DNA of 64,000 nt, taken from NCBI RefSeq assembly GCF_002802905.1, contig NZ_PEBK01000004.1, positions 193,209-257,208 on the forward strand, written 5' to 3'. Origin of the DNA: Bifidobacterium simiarum (GTDB taxonomy: Bacteria; Actinomycetota; Actinomycetes; Actinomycetales; Bifidobacteriaceae). This document shows, piece after piece, positions 19,884 to 28,173 of this stretch; position 1 is the first letter of the stretch, and the number at the start of each line of letters is the position of its first letter. The position numbers were made by a program, and so were the translations under genes. The notes below the pieces were generated by a model that saw only the letters and a list, made by a program, of their open reading frames with translations, made no database searches and was not told the origin of the DNA.

Positions 19884-21650
19884 ATGAAGATGAGGAAACT
19901 GTTCGCTGGCCTGGCCGCAGCCGCAACGCTGCTCAGCGGCCTCGCGTTCGGTGCCGCCACCGCCAGCGCGGATGACACGGGCACGTCCGTCACCACTAAC
20001 GCCACGTTCACGTTCAAGACGGATAATGTCGATCAGTGGACCGGTCGTACGATCAAGTACTACAAGCTGGCCGACTACGTGCAGTACGGTACCGGCGCCG
20101 ATATCAAGTACGGCGTGAAGACCGCGACCACTGCAGATCGTGGAGCCATCAAGACCGCTCTGGATGCTGCGGTGGGCAAGACTCTGACCGTGCCGACCGA
20201 CAACACCACCGATCTCATGGCATGGGCCCTGCAGAATGGTGCGCTTAACAAGGAAGACACCCCGTGGACCGGTTCTACCCGCAACTTCGCCCGGTCGCTG
20301 GCATCGAACACCGCTGTGACAGATGCCCTTACCGAGGCCACCCTGACTGGTACCGATGCTAATCGCACGATCTCCCTGTCCGCCGGTGTCTACCTGTTCC
20401 TCGATACCGCCGCCATTACCGATACCACGATTAGCGAAGGCACGAACGGTAACATCTCGAACGGTACTGAGCAGAATGGCAAGGATCCGACCAATAATGT
20501 CGGCGGCAAGGTCGTTACCCAGTCCGCTCCGATCGTGCTCGCCTCCGGAACCGTGACTAACGACACCATCACCGATCCAGTGAATGGCGACAATACCATC
20601 GCGCTGAAGAACCACGTCACCCCGGTCATCAAGACCTTCAACGACAAGGACGGCACCGTGTCCACCGGCCAGACCGTCCAGTACACGCTGAAAAGCGACC
20701 TGCCATCCGTCACCACAGGCTTCGACAACTACAAGTTCTCCCTCACCGATACCCCCGGCAAGGGCCAGACCGTTGACCTGAGCAACAACTTCACCGTGAA
20801 GGTCGGCGGCAAGGAGATTCAGGCCTATGACCAGACCTCCAACCCGACCGGCTACGATCTGAGCTTCTCGGATCCCGCAGCCGCACAGGCCAAGAGCTTC
20901 AAGGGCGACGGAACCAAGACTTTCACCATCGACCTGAGCAAGTACGTCAATGGTAATAAGGACAATGAGCCTCTGGCCGACACCGCCGTTGAGGTCACCT
21001 ACAACGTGACCATCAACGAGGAAGCCAAGAGCAATACCTCCGTGCCGAACTCCGTCGAGGTGAACGACAACAACTCCAAGGCTACCGACAAGACCAGCCT
21101 GACCCTCGGCAAGTTCGCCTTCACCAAGACCGACGCTCAGGGCAACGCGCTCGCAGGTGCCGAGTTCACCATCACTGCTGTTGACACCGACGCCACTGGC
21201 AAGACCGATGCCGTGATTCCGTCCGAGAAGGACAAGGTTGCCACCTCTGGCAGCGATGGTGTGGTCGCCTTCTCCGGTCTCGCTGATGGCGTGTACGAAG
21301 TGACCGAGACCAAGGTGCCGACCGGCTTCCTCGGTCATAAGGATGACAATTCCACTCCGTCCGTTGCCGCCAAGTTCAAGGTCACTATCAGCAAGGGCGC
21401 TGCCACCAAGTTCGAGAACGTCGACAGCTACGGTCTGGCTCCTGACCTGAACAACCCGACGACCGATACCAACAACAACCCGAACAACCTCACCGACTAC
21501 AAGGTCAAGAACGTGCGCAACATCACCGAGCTGCCGAAGACCGGTGCCGCTGGTATCGCGATGTTCCTCGTGCTGGCCGCCGTGCTTGGTGGCGCCGGCG
21601 CCGTGGTCTACACCCAGTCCCGCCGCACCCGCCGCGCCCTCCACGCGTGA
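19884..21650 (+). CDS. Major pilin (LPKTG, isopeptide-forming)
   Basis: Shaft subunit of a sortase-assembled pilus. 588 residues: signal peptide MKMRKLFAGLAAAATLLSGL with cleavage near TASADD, an N-terminal pilin domain with the Lys region VIKTFNDKDGT (candidate linkage lysine), a middle isopeptide domain, a SpaA-like domain (FTKTDAQGNALAGAEFTI to the E-box VYEVTETKVPTGF), then LPKTG, a hydrophobic helix and the tail QSRRTRRALHA. A strong AGAGGA site precedes the ATG. Compared with the neighbouring adhesin the frame is clean. No class C sortase gene follows, unlike the usual tip-shaft-sortase order; the nearest is at the left edge. A 17-bp hairpin ends the unit. Confidence 0.92.
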   Translation: MKMRKLFAGLAAAATLLSGLAFGAATASADDTGTSVTTNATFTFKTDNVDQWTGRTIKYYKLADYVQYGTGADIKYGVKTATTADRGAIKTALDAAVGKTLTVPTDNTTDLMAWALQNGALNKEDTPWTGSTRNFARSLASNTAVTDALTEATLTGTDANRTISLSAGVYLFLDTAAITDTTISEGTNGNISNGTEQNGKDPTNNVGGKVVTQSAPIVLASGTVTNDTITDPVNGDNTIALKNHVTPVIKTFNDKDGTVSTGQTVQYTLKSDLPSVTTGFDNYKFSLTDTPGKGQTVDLSNNFTVKVGGKEIQAYDQTSNPTGYDLSFSDPAAAQAKSFKGDGTKTFTIDLSKYVNGNKDNEPLADTAVEVTYNVTINEEAKSNTSVPNSVEVNDNNSKATDKTSLTLGKFAFTKTDAQGNALAGAEFTITAVDTDATGKTDAVIPSEKDKVATSGSDGVVAFSGLADGVYEVTETKVPTGFLGHKDDNSTPSVAAKFKVTISKGAATKFENVDSYGLAPDLNNPTTDTNNNPNNLTDYKVKNVRNITELPKTGAAGIAMFLVLAAVLGGAGAVVYTQSRRTRRALHA

Positions 21651-21679
21651 GGTGACCAGAGGGTGGTGAGTGCCGGTCC

Positions 21680-21800
21680 GTGATTGGATTCACCACCCCC
21701 AGTCCGCCTTCCGGCGGACAGCCCCCGCCAGCGGGGGCAGGTTCTTCGCCCCCGCTGGCGGGGGCTGGCGAGCGGCAGCGAGACTGGGGGTGGTCAAATC
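21680..21800. repeat. Mosaic extragenic repeat cluster 4
   Basis: CCACCCCCAGTC, two CCCCCGCCAGCGGGGG-type palindromes, and the closing GACTGGGGGTGGTC, making one large inverted structure after the major pilin. No gene lies in the gap 21651-21976. Confidence 0.78.
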
Positions 21801-21822
21801 CCCAATCTGTCACTATTCCCAC

Positions 21823-21862
21823 GAGGCCCTGATGATTCCCGAACCGGAATCATCAGGGCCTC
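21823..21862 (+). terminator. Strong hairpin after the pilin gene
   Basis: A perfect 17-bp stem: 21823-21839 (GAGGCCCTGATGATTCC) with 21846-21862, loop CGAACC, then ATTCATA. Likely terminator, although the T-tail is poor. Confidence 0.65.
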
Positions 21863-21976
21863 ATTCATACCCGAAATCCGTGGGCTCTCACTCAGTCCTA
21901 CCGATTCCTGTTCCGGGGGGCAAAGTTTAGGCGACGAGGCGTCGTCCCGTCCCGAGTGCGTGGTTAGATCGAACGT

Positions 21977-23326
21977 ATGTTCGAGAATATTGCCGTGATC
22001 GTGGCGCTGGTGATCGGACTGGCGCTGGGGCTTGCCGTGGGGATGGCGCTGGGGCGCGCCCGCGCGCATGAGGGTGCGCGTGACGCCCGCAACCACGAGG
22101 CCGAGGAGGCCCGTGCGCTGCTGAACCAGACCAATGCCCGGCTGGGTGAGGCGAACCAGCGGGTCGCGGAATACCGGACGCAGGCCGAAGGACTGGCCGA
22201 TCAGCTCGCCTACGTGAAATCGCAGCTCGCTCAGTCGCAGCAGGCCGAGCAGATGCGCATCCAGCATGAGCGCGACCGGGCGGTCGAGCGTGAGGAGCAG
22301 CGGCGGATGGAGCAGGAGCGGTCGCTGGAGGAGCAGAGCAAGGTGCTCAGCGCGCTCGCGCCCGTGCAGAAGAACCTCGACGCCCTGCAGCGCAAGGTCG
22401 CCGAGATCGAGGAGGGCCGCCGGCAGGAGATGGGCGCGCTCGGGGCGCAGCTCAAGGGGCTGGGCGACCAGCAGACCCGCCTCGGCAAGGAAACCAGTTC
22501 GCTGGCGGCGGCGCTGCGCAACAACAAGGTGCGCGGAGCATGGGGCGAGGCCCAGTTGCGCAACATCGTGGAGTCGGCGGGACTGCTCGAGCATGTGGAC
22601 TTCGACGTGCAGGTGGTGGTGGACGACGGCGATGGCAAGGTCCAGCGGCCGGATATGATCGTCCATCTGCCGGGTGGCAAGACCATTCCGATCGACGCCA
22701 AGGCCCCGTATGCCGACTACCAGCGCGCCTGCGAGATTCCCGACAATGCCCCCGAAGAGGAATACGCCCGCAAGATGCAGCTGCTCAAGGCCCATGCCAA
22801 GGCGCTGCGCGAACACGTAAGGGTGCTCTCCGACCGCGCCTACTGGCAGGCGTTCGACACCGCGCCGGACTTCGTGATCGCCTTCATCCCCAACGAGGCC
22901 CTGCTGCAGGCGGCGCTGGAAAGCGACCCTTCGCTGCTGGACGACGCCTTCGCGCGCAAGGTGGCGCTCACCTCGCCGGTCACCCTATGGGCCGTGCTGA
23001 AATCCGTGGCCTACGCCTGGCAGCAGCAGACCCTCACCGACGACGCCAAGCAGCTGTTCTCCCTCAGCCGCGAACTCTACGACCGCATGGCCAAGGTGGG
23101 GGAGCATGCCAGTGCGCTGGGACGGTCGATCACCCGCACGGTGGCCGCCTACAACAAGTTTGCCGGGTCCTTGGAATCGCGGGTGCTCCCCACCGCGCGC
23201 AAACTGCACGACTTGGACCAGTCCACGGACATACCCCCCGTTTCGCAATTGGACTCCGGTGCGGTGAACGTCCGCGAGCTCACGGCTCCCGAGCTGTTCC
23301 CCGAAAGCGAATCGCGCGCCGACTGA
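21977..23326 (+). CDS. rmuC: RmuC family DNA recombination protein
   Basis: Predicted endonuclease-like protein that in E. coli limits inversion between short inverted repeats. 449 residues: an N-terminal transmembrane helix (IVALVIGLALGLAVGMALG), a long Glu/Gln/Arg-rich coiled coil (about 30-165), then the RmuC core with GAWGEAQLRNIVESAGL, RPDMIVHLPGGKTIPIDAKAPYADYQRA and a C-terminal helical segment. The IDAK acid-lysine pair fits the restriction-endonuclease-like fold. The start is preceded by TTAGAT at 21964-21969 with seven bases between, suggesting a leaderless mRNA. Given the many inverted repeats in this window its activity may matter locally; that is inference. Confidence 0.92.
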   Translation: MFENIAVIVALVIGLALGLAVGMALGRARAHEGARDARNHEAEEARALLNQTNARLGEANQRVAEYRTQAEGLADQLAYVKSQLAQSQQAEQMRIQHERDRAVEREEQRRMEQERSLEEQSKVLSALAPVQKNLDALQRKVAEIEEGRRQEMGALGAQLKGLGDQQTRLGKETSSLAAALRNNKVRGAWGEAQLRNIVESAGLLEHVDFDVQVVVDDGDGKVQRPDMIVHLPGGKTIPIDAKAPYADYQRACEIPDNAPEEEYARKMQLLKAHAKALREHVRVLSDRAYWQAFDTAPDFVIAFIPNEALLQAALESDPSLLDDAFARKVALTSPVTLWAVLKSVAYAWQQQTLTDDAKQLFSLSRELYDRMAKVGEHASALGRSITRTVAAYNKFAGSLESRVLPTARKLHDLDQSTDIPPVSQLDSGAVNVRELTAPELFPESESRAD

Positions 23327-23405
23327 CATATCGTGTCGTGGGGGTGATCGATGCCGGCAATCGATAACATCTCCCCCTAGTTTTCCCGCTGAGGAAACAA
23401 TAAGA

Positions 23406-23422
23406 CTGTATTATAAATACAG
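23406..23422. promoter_or_regulatory. Perfect 7-3-7 palindrome (operator-like)
   Basis: CTGTATT-ATA-AATACAG, A+T-rich and containing a TATAAAT-like -10. It lies 298 bases before the small HTH gene. Symmetry and size fit a dimeric repressor site. The C10 tract starts 15 bases after it. Confidence 0.55.
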
Positions 23423-23437
23423 CGGTGACAGGGCTCG

Positions 23438-23447
23438 CCCCCCCCCC
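23438..23447. repeat. Homopolymer tract of 10 C
   Basis: Ten consecutive C (G10 on the minus strand), in the leader between rmuC and the small HTH gene. It is the second long G/C homopolymer in the window, and such tracts are slippage-prone. Confidence 0.75.
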
Positions 23448-23626
23448 AGTTGCCGTTTTGGAAATCGGCGGAGGGGTGTCTGTCAAAGCGGTTGCCAACC
23501 TTTGCGCCTAGCTCCTATGTAAAAATGTTACAATTCGCAACAGGCAAAAAATGAAAGCTTAAGAGGCGTTGCTACCGCATGTGGTCGTACGGTATCGGAC
23601 GGGTATCAAATACCCCCCGTTACGTC

Positions 23627-23663
23627 GGGCAGTCGGCGCGTGGGTTTCACGCAACGACTGCCC
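23627..23663 (+). other. Strong hairpin in the leader of the small HTH gene
   Basis: GGGCAGTCG (23627-23635) pairs with CGACTGCCC (23655-23663), and inside it GCGTG (23638-23642) with CACGC (23648-23652). There is no T-tail. It could be an RNA element or part of a small RNA in the 394-base gap 23327-23720. Confidence 0.55.
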
Positions 23664-23720
23664 TGTGGCCTGACTCTCGGCTCATCATTCCCACTTTGAG
23701 AAGTACATGAAAGGTCCGCA

Positions 23721-24002
23721 ATGAAAGATGGCAAGTTCACTGAGGAGGAGCGTGAGTATCTCAGCCACCTCCCCGCAGTGTCCAAAGTGTCAGAAGACAG
23801 GATCTATTACACCGACGCGTTCCGCGACTACTGTCTGCGCGTCTACCACCGCGGCGAATCCCCGTCCGAACTGTTCCGCTGGGCCGGTCTCGATCCCAAG
23901 GTGATCGGCTACAAGCGGGTCGAGCGCGCATTTGCCCGATGGCGTTCCTGGGAGGCATCCCAGACGGCGGCATCCCCGGAGACCGGAGACGAACAGCACT
24001 GA
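23721..24002 (+). CDS. Small helix-turn-helix protein (transposase OrfA-like HTH)
   Basis: 93 residues. It opens with acidic KFTEEEREYLSHLPAVSKV, then RIYYTDAFRDYCLRVYHRGESPSELFRWAGLD, a pattern like the HTH of IS3-type OrfA and of small stand-alone HTH proteins known in Firmicutes and bifidobacteria, then a basic helix (VIGYKRVERAFARWRSW). No transposase partner or inverted ends are nearby, so a regulatory or unknown role is more likely than an IS remnant. Start supported by AAAGG six bases upstream. Its leader carries a palindrome, a C10 tract and a hairpin. Confidence 0.7.
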   Translation: MKDGKFTEEEREYLSHLPAVSKVSEDRIYYTDAFRDYCLRVYHRGESPSELFRWAGLDPKVIGYKRVERAFARWRSWEASQTAASPETGDEQH

Positions 24003-24224
24003 TCCGAACCGATCCAACGTGATCCGCCGATAGGAGACCCGTCCGACGGTGACGGACCTGCTATCGTCGGCGGTCCTTGACTGCCGGGACCCATGCCGAA
24101 GGCACCGGAACCTGCGAACCATACGGCGCCTCGGCACGGTTTCCGTCGGTCAAGGATTATTCGCGTCCGGATCGCCGCGTCATGCTCACATCCCTTGACC
24201 CTATGCGCAGGTAGGGTGGGAGGT

Positions 24225-24947
24225 ATGACGAACGAAAGCGCAACACCCCGATCCACGGGCTTCCGGGCGACCGGTCCCGCCGATCTCCGTACCGACTCCG
24301 CGGCCGGCTCGGCCGCAGCACGATCCTCCGCCCCCACGGCATCCGTCACCGATGACGGATTCGCCGCGAACGGAGGATTTTTCGATCCCAAAGAGCAGCT
24401 TCGCGCCATGCTGAAGCGGTCGATCGCCGACCGTACGTTCAGCGAGCTCGCCGACATCGCCTACGATCATCAGGGCGCCGGCTGGATCGGCCACACGCTG
24501 CTCGACACCCTCGACGAACAGGGATACGACCTCGACGCCTTCGACGCCGTGGGCGCCCTCACTGCCGCCGCCGTGCCGATGGCCTGCGCCATGGTCCACG
24601 CGGCCGCCTCCCGCGGTCAGGACCTCGACGCCTTCGTCATGGACTTCGTCTACCCGTCCATCAAGGGCCCGTCCATCAAGGGCAAGCGCGTGATCCTGCT
24701 GGATTCGTGGCTGTCCGAGAAATCCTACGTGCAGACCAGCTCGCTGGTCACGCTGCGTCACGGCAACGAACTCAGCCTCGACTTCGGCATCGTGCAGCAC
24801 GAAGGCGCCGAGATCAAGGCCGTCGCCGCACTGGTCGGCGGCGTGGACATGGTCCATCCCACGGTCCGCGTCACCAATCCGGTGACCGACGAAAGCGTCG
24901 ATCTGCCGTTCATCGAGGCCTTCCGGGAATCCGATCTGCGGTCATGA
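24225..24947 (+). CDS. Orotate phosphoribosyltransferase-like protein with degenerate active site
   Basis: 240 residues. An Ala/Ser/Thr-rich, probably disordered N-terminus (1-50) precedes an OPRT-like domain: FDPKEQLRAMLKRSI, the DAVGALTAAAVPMACAMVHAAASRGQDLDAFV segment typical of PyrE, and GAEIKAVAALVGGVD at the end. The key parts are changed. Where PyrE has a Lys-rich loop (RKEAKxHG type) this reads MDFVYPSIKGPSIKG, and the PRPP loop (acidic pair then T-T-G-G/S) reads LLDSWLSEKSYVQTS. PRPP binding is therefore doubtful and a pseudoenzyme or altered substrate is likely. TAGGGT lies seven bases before the ATG. Fold assignment is by eye. Confidence 0.6.
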   Translation: MTNESATPRSTGFRATGPADLRTDSAAGSAAARSSAPTASVTDDGFAANGGFFDPKEQLRAMLKRSIADRTFSELADIAYDHQGAGWIGHTLLDTLDEQGYDLDAFDAVGALTAAAVPMACAMVHAAASRGQDLDAFVMDFVYPSIKGPSIKGKRVILLDSWLSEKSYVQTSSLVTLRHGNELSLDFGIVQHEGAEIKAVAALVGGVDMVHPTVRVTNPVTDESVDLPFIEAFRESDLRS

Positions 24948-25033
24948 TCGGACCGGCCGACAAGCCGGACAGGCCGAATGCCGGCCTGCCACCGGCCGAC
25001 AAGCCAAATAGGACAAATAGGAAAAGAGGAACA

Positions 25034-26614
25034 ATGAGGAACACAGGTTCGACGGCATGGGGCAAGATCCTCGCCGCCATTGTCTCCGCAAGTCTGGCGG
25101 GAACGCTCGGCGTCTCCGGGGCTTTTGCTCAGGAGACTGATTCGTCCACGGCCGCGACGGCCACTCAGTCCGTCCAGCAGACTCAGTCCGTCCAGTCTGC
25201 ACAGTCCGTCCAGCAGACCCAGTCAGCCCGGCCCAAGACCGACACCGCTCCCGCCACGCGCGACAAGGCCAAGTCCGGCGCCCAGCCGGATGCCCAGTCC
25301 CAGACCGGCGGCGCCTCCGCGGCCAACAGCGTCTCGTCGGTGACCGGAGTCGACCTCGGCGGCGGCACCGTCGTATACGCCAGCGACTCCATCGACCAGC
25401 AGGCCGTATACCGTCAGGCGCTCGCCCGCGTGACGAAGTGGCGTCAGGACGCGCTGAACGACAAGCGCATCAAGATCAACGGGCTCACGGTCGCCGACTA
25501 TCTCGCCAAGTCGGGAGTCTCCCAGTCCGACTACCTGTCGCCGAAGTGGTCGAACACGCTGGAGCGCATCGCCATCCAGCGCGCGATCGAAGCGTATGAC
25601 GCCAGCTACGGCCACGTCCGCCTCAACGGCGAAAGCTGCTTCTCCGCCACCGTCGGCAACAACGGTGCGTACGGCGAGATCCTCGCCTGGGGATCCGCGA
25701 ACATGGCCGACGCGATCGACCTGTGGGCCTCCGAAAAGGGCGACTACATCAAGATGCTCAACGGTCAGTCCCACGGGCAGACCGGCCACTACGAGATCCT
25801 GATCGACCCCGCCTATGACGCCTACGGATTCGCCGGTTCGAGCAGCCAGTACTACGGCACGGCGTTCGCCGGCGAGGCCGGCACCTCGCTGGGCTCCGAC
25901 GACACCACGCCGACCAATCTCAAGGGCCGGTACGACTTCCCGGTGGCCGTCTCCGATTCGCTGATCAACCAGGGCACGACGAGCAACATCCCCGGTTCCA
26001 TGGCCAAGGGATCCAGGGTCAACGCGCAGGTGAAGCTCAAGTACGGTAACGGCCGGTACGTGCTGCGCGGCAGCTGGGCCTCCACCGACCCGTCCGTGGT
26101 GTCGACGACCGCCCCCGGCAACGTGACCGCCGCCGGCAACGGTTCCGCCACGCTGACGCTCAACGCGAGCGGCAAGACCCTCCGCTTCGACGTGAAGGTG
26201 GTGTCCGCGGCGAGCGTGTACCGCGTGTACAACCGCAACTCCGGACTGCACCACTACACCACGTCGGCCGCCGAACGGAACATGCTGGTCCATCTCGGCT
26301 GGCGTGACGAAGGCACCTCGTTCAGGACCGTCGCCAAGGGCACGCCCGGCTCCAAGCTCGTGTACCGCGAATACAACCGCCACAACGGCACGCACAACTG
26401 GACGATGAGCCTCGGCGAGCACAACATGCTCAAGCGCGTCGGCTGGAAGGACGAGGGCGTGGCGTGGTACGTGATGCCCGACGCCGCCACCAACGTCTAC
26501 CGCCTGTACAACCGCAACTCCGGCGAGCACGTATATACCACGAGCTACGGCGAATACCTGGCCGTCCAGCGCGCCGGCTGGCGCGGCGAAGGCGTCGCCT
26601 GGCGTTCACTGTAG
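25034..26614 (+). CDS. Secreted CAP-like protein with Big2-type and tandem DUF5648-type repeats
   Basis: 526 residues. Signal peptide (cut near GAFAQE), a Gln/Ser/Thr/Ala-rich linker with QSVQQTQSVQ repeats (about 40-105), a domain with the CAP/SCP look (RAIEAYDASYGHVRLNGESC, NMADAIDLWASEKGDYIKM, HYEILIDPAYDAYGFAG), a bacterial Ig-like strand set (WASTDPSVVSTTAPGNVTAAGNGSATLTL), then three repeats of about 45 residues starting VYRVYNRNSGLHHYTTS, VYREYNRHNGTHNWTMS and VYRLYNRNSGEHVYTTS. These are DUF5648-like, probably glycan or wall binding. No LPXTG or membrane anchor, so released or wall-associated. AGAGGA precedes the ATG. CAP assignment is moderate. Confidence 0.72.
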   Translation: MRNTGSTAWGKILAAIVSASLAGTLGVSGAFAQETDSSTAATATQSVQQTQSVQSAQSVQQTQSARPKTDTAPATRDKAKSGAQPDAQSQTGGASAANSVSSVTGVDLGGGTVVYASDSIDQQAVYRQALARVTKWRQDALNDKRIKINGLTVADYLAKSGVSQSDYLSPKWSNTLERIAIQRAIEAYDASYGHVRLNGESCFSATVGNNGAYGEILAWGSANMADAIDLWASEKGDYIKMLNGQSHGQTGHYEILIDPAYDAYGFAGSSSQYYGTAFAGEAGTSLGSDDTTPTNLKGRYDFPVAVSDSLINQGTTSNIPGSMAKGSRVNAQVKLKYGNGRYVLRGSWASTDPSVVSTTAPGNVTAAGNGSATLTLNASGKTLRFDVKVVSAASVYRVYNRNSGLHHYTTSAAERNMLVHLGWRDEGTSFRTVAKGTPGSKLVYREYNRHNGTHNWTMSLGEHNMLKRVGWKDEGVAWYVMPDAATNVYRLYNRNSGEHVYTTSYGEYLAVQRAGWRGEGVAWRSL

Positions 26615-26619
26615 GCGTC

Positions 26620-26995
26620 ACTCCTTAGGGCTTCGCCCTCTGGGGGAAGATGAGTGCGCCGTTGAGGTAGACGCAGGCGTCCACCGCCTTGCCTTCCCCT
26701 CGAGGGGAAGGTGGCCGGCAGAGCCGGTCGGATGAGGTGGCTGAGCGTGGAATAGTCCGGCGCCCTCGACTCCGTCACCTGCCCCCGCCGCCAGAACCTG
26801 CTCCCGCAGGCGGGGGCTGGCTGCCGCAGGCAGACTGGGGGTGGTCGAATGAAGCTTGGGGATTCGACCACCCTCAGTCTCGCTTCGCGAGACAGCTCCC
26901 GCAGGCGGGAGCGGTTCGCATTTGCGGTCGGAATATGATGCTGCGGGCCTTCGCTCGCCTGTCGGCTCGCATTTCGCCTACGGGTGGATCCGCCG
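26620..26995. repeat. Mosaic extragenic repeat cluster 5
   Basis: In order: CTTCCCCTCGAGGGGAAG with GTCGGATGAGGTGG (reverse of the cluster 1 module), CTCCCGCAGGCGGGGG with GACTGGGGGTGGTC, CCACCCTCAGTCTCGC with a CTCCCGCAGGCGGGAG palindrome, then CTCGCCTGTCGGCTCG, the reverse of CGAGCCGACAGGCGAG. It fills most of the 519-base gap before the methyltransferase gene; no gene seen. Confidence 0.8.
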
Positions 26996-27133
26996 TCCGC
27001 TCCACGGCGAAACACCATAACAAATGGGCAACAAGTTGTGCGGGTTTGCGGGTTCTTGCGTCCTCGCGCCTCAGGATCGTCTACGATGACTTCCGGTGTT
27101 AGCGGTATCGGCTACGTACAAGGAGGTCGTTCG

Positions 27134-27994
27134 GTGAGGGAGCCCAATCCGATTACCAAGGCTGCGATGCAGTCTGGTGAGCCAACGTTCCGCGAAGTAG
27201 GTGTGGGCCCGTGGGATCAGACCCATCCGAATGTCCCGCGTCCCGATGACCTCGGCGACCCGGCCAACTACGATCCCCGATTCGATACCACGCTGCTCGA
27301 CGAAGGCGATCGTCGCAACGTGCTTGACAAGTACCGGTACTGGAAGGTCTCGGCGATCAAGGCCGATCTCGATGCCGCGCAGCGTCACCCGTTCGAGGTG
27401 GCGATCGAAAACTGGACGCACGATTTCAACATCGGTTCGATGGTCCGCACCGCCAACGCGTTCGCCGCGGCGAAGGTGCATATCGTCGGCCCGCACAAGT
27501 GGAACCGCAAGGGTGCGCTGATGACCGAACTGTATCAGCACATCGAATACCATCCCTCCATCGCCGAACTGGTCCACGACTGGCGCAGGGAGCTGGGCGC
27601 CGACATCACGCGCATGCAGGCCGAGCAGATACAGATCATGACCGAGCTGCACCGCTTCTTCGACGTGACCGCCACCGCCCGCGGCCTGATGGCCCACCGC
27701 CGTCTGCTGCTGGAATCCCGGTACGCCGAGCTGCAGGAGGCCATCGCCGACGCCCGCGAGGCGAAGATCATCGCGATGGACATCATCCCCAGCGCGGTGC
27801 CGATCGAAACCTACCGGTTCCCGAAGCGCTGCCTGCTGCTGTTCGGCGCGGAAGGCCCGGGCCTGAGCGAAAAGGCGCTGGAACTGGCCGACGACGTGGT
27901 GTTCATCTCCCAGTTCGGCTCGGTCCGTTCGATCAACGCCGGCGCGGCCGCCGCGGTCTCCATGCACGCCTGGATCGCCCAGCACGCCGCGTAG
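27134..27994 (+). CDS. TrmH/SpoU family (SPOUT) RNA 2'-O-methyltransferase
   Basis: 286 residues. The SAM-dependent knot is clear: NWTHDFNIGSMVRTANAF (motif 1, catalytic Asn/Arg), HIVGPHKWNRKGALMT, then YRFPKRCLLLFGAEGPGLSEKALELAD (motif 2) and ISQFGSVRSINAGAAAAVSMH (motif 3). Target may be tRNA or rRNA ribose; it cannot be set from sequence. The long N-terminal extension (about 80 residues, VGPWDQTHPNVPRPDDLGD) is outside the usual domain. GTG 27134 is preferred because a perfect AAGGAGG sits seven bases before it. An in-frame ATG at 27086 is possible but lacks such a site. Confidence 0.87.
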   Translation: MREPNPITKAAMQSGEPTFREVGVGPWDQTHPNVPRPDDLGDPANYDPRFDTTLLDEGDRRNVLDKYRYWKVSAIKADLDAAQRHPFEVAIENWTHDFNIGSMVRTANAFAAAKVHIVGPHKWNRKGALMTELYQHIEYHPSIAELVHDWRRELGADITRMQAEQIQIMTELHRFFDVTATARGLMAHRRLLLESRYAELQEAIADAREAKIIAMDIIPSAVPIETYRFPKRCLLLFGAEGPGLSEKALELADDVVFISQFGSVRSINAGAAAAVSMHAWIAQHAA

Positions 27995-28173
27995 TGCTAT
28001 CGCAGCCCGTGGTGAATTCTGATGATGGGCTTGCCCCCGCCAGCGGGGGCACGAAGTGGAGGGGTGCAGTCTCGATGAGCAGCCGGCTCCCGGAATCGAC
28101 GAGGCGAGGAAGGGCGCAAAATCGTACCGGGGGATGACTGTCGTTCCGCCCCCGTATCTGCTACGGTCGAATC

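Noticed and set aside
23721-24002. Insertion sequence remnant (IS3-type OrfA).
   Set aside because: No OrfB, inverted ends or target duplication around the gene; it has its own ribosome site and an intact frame.
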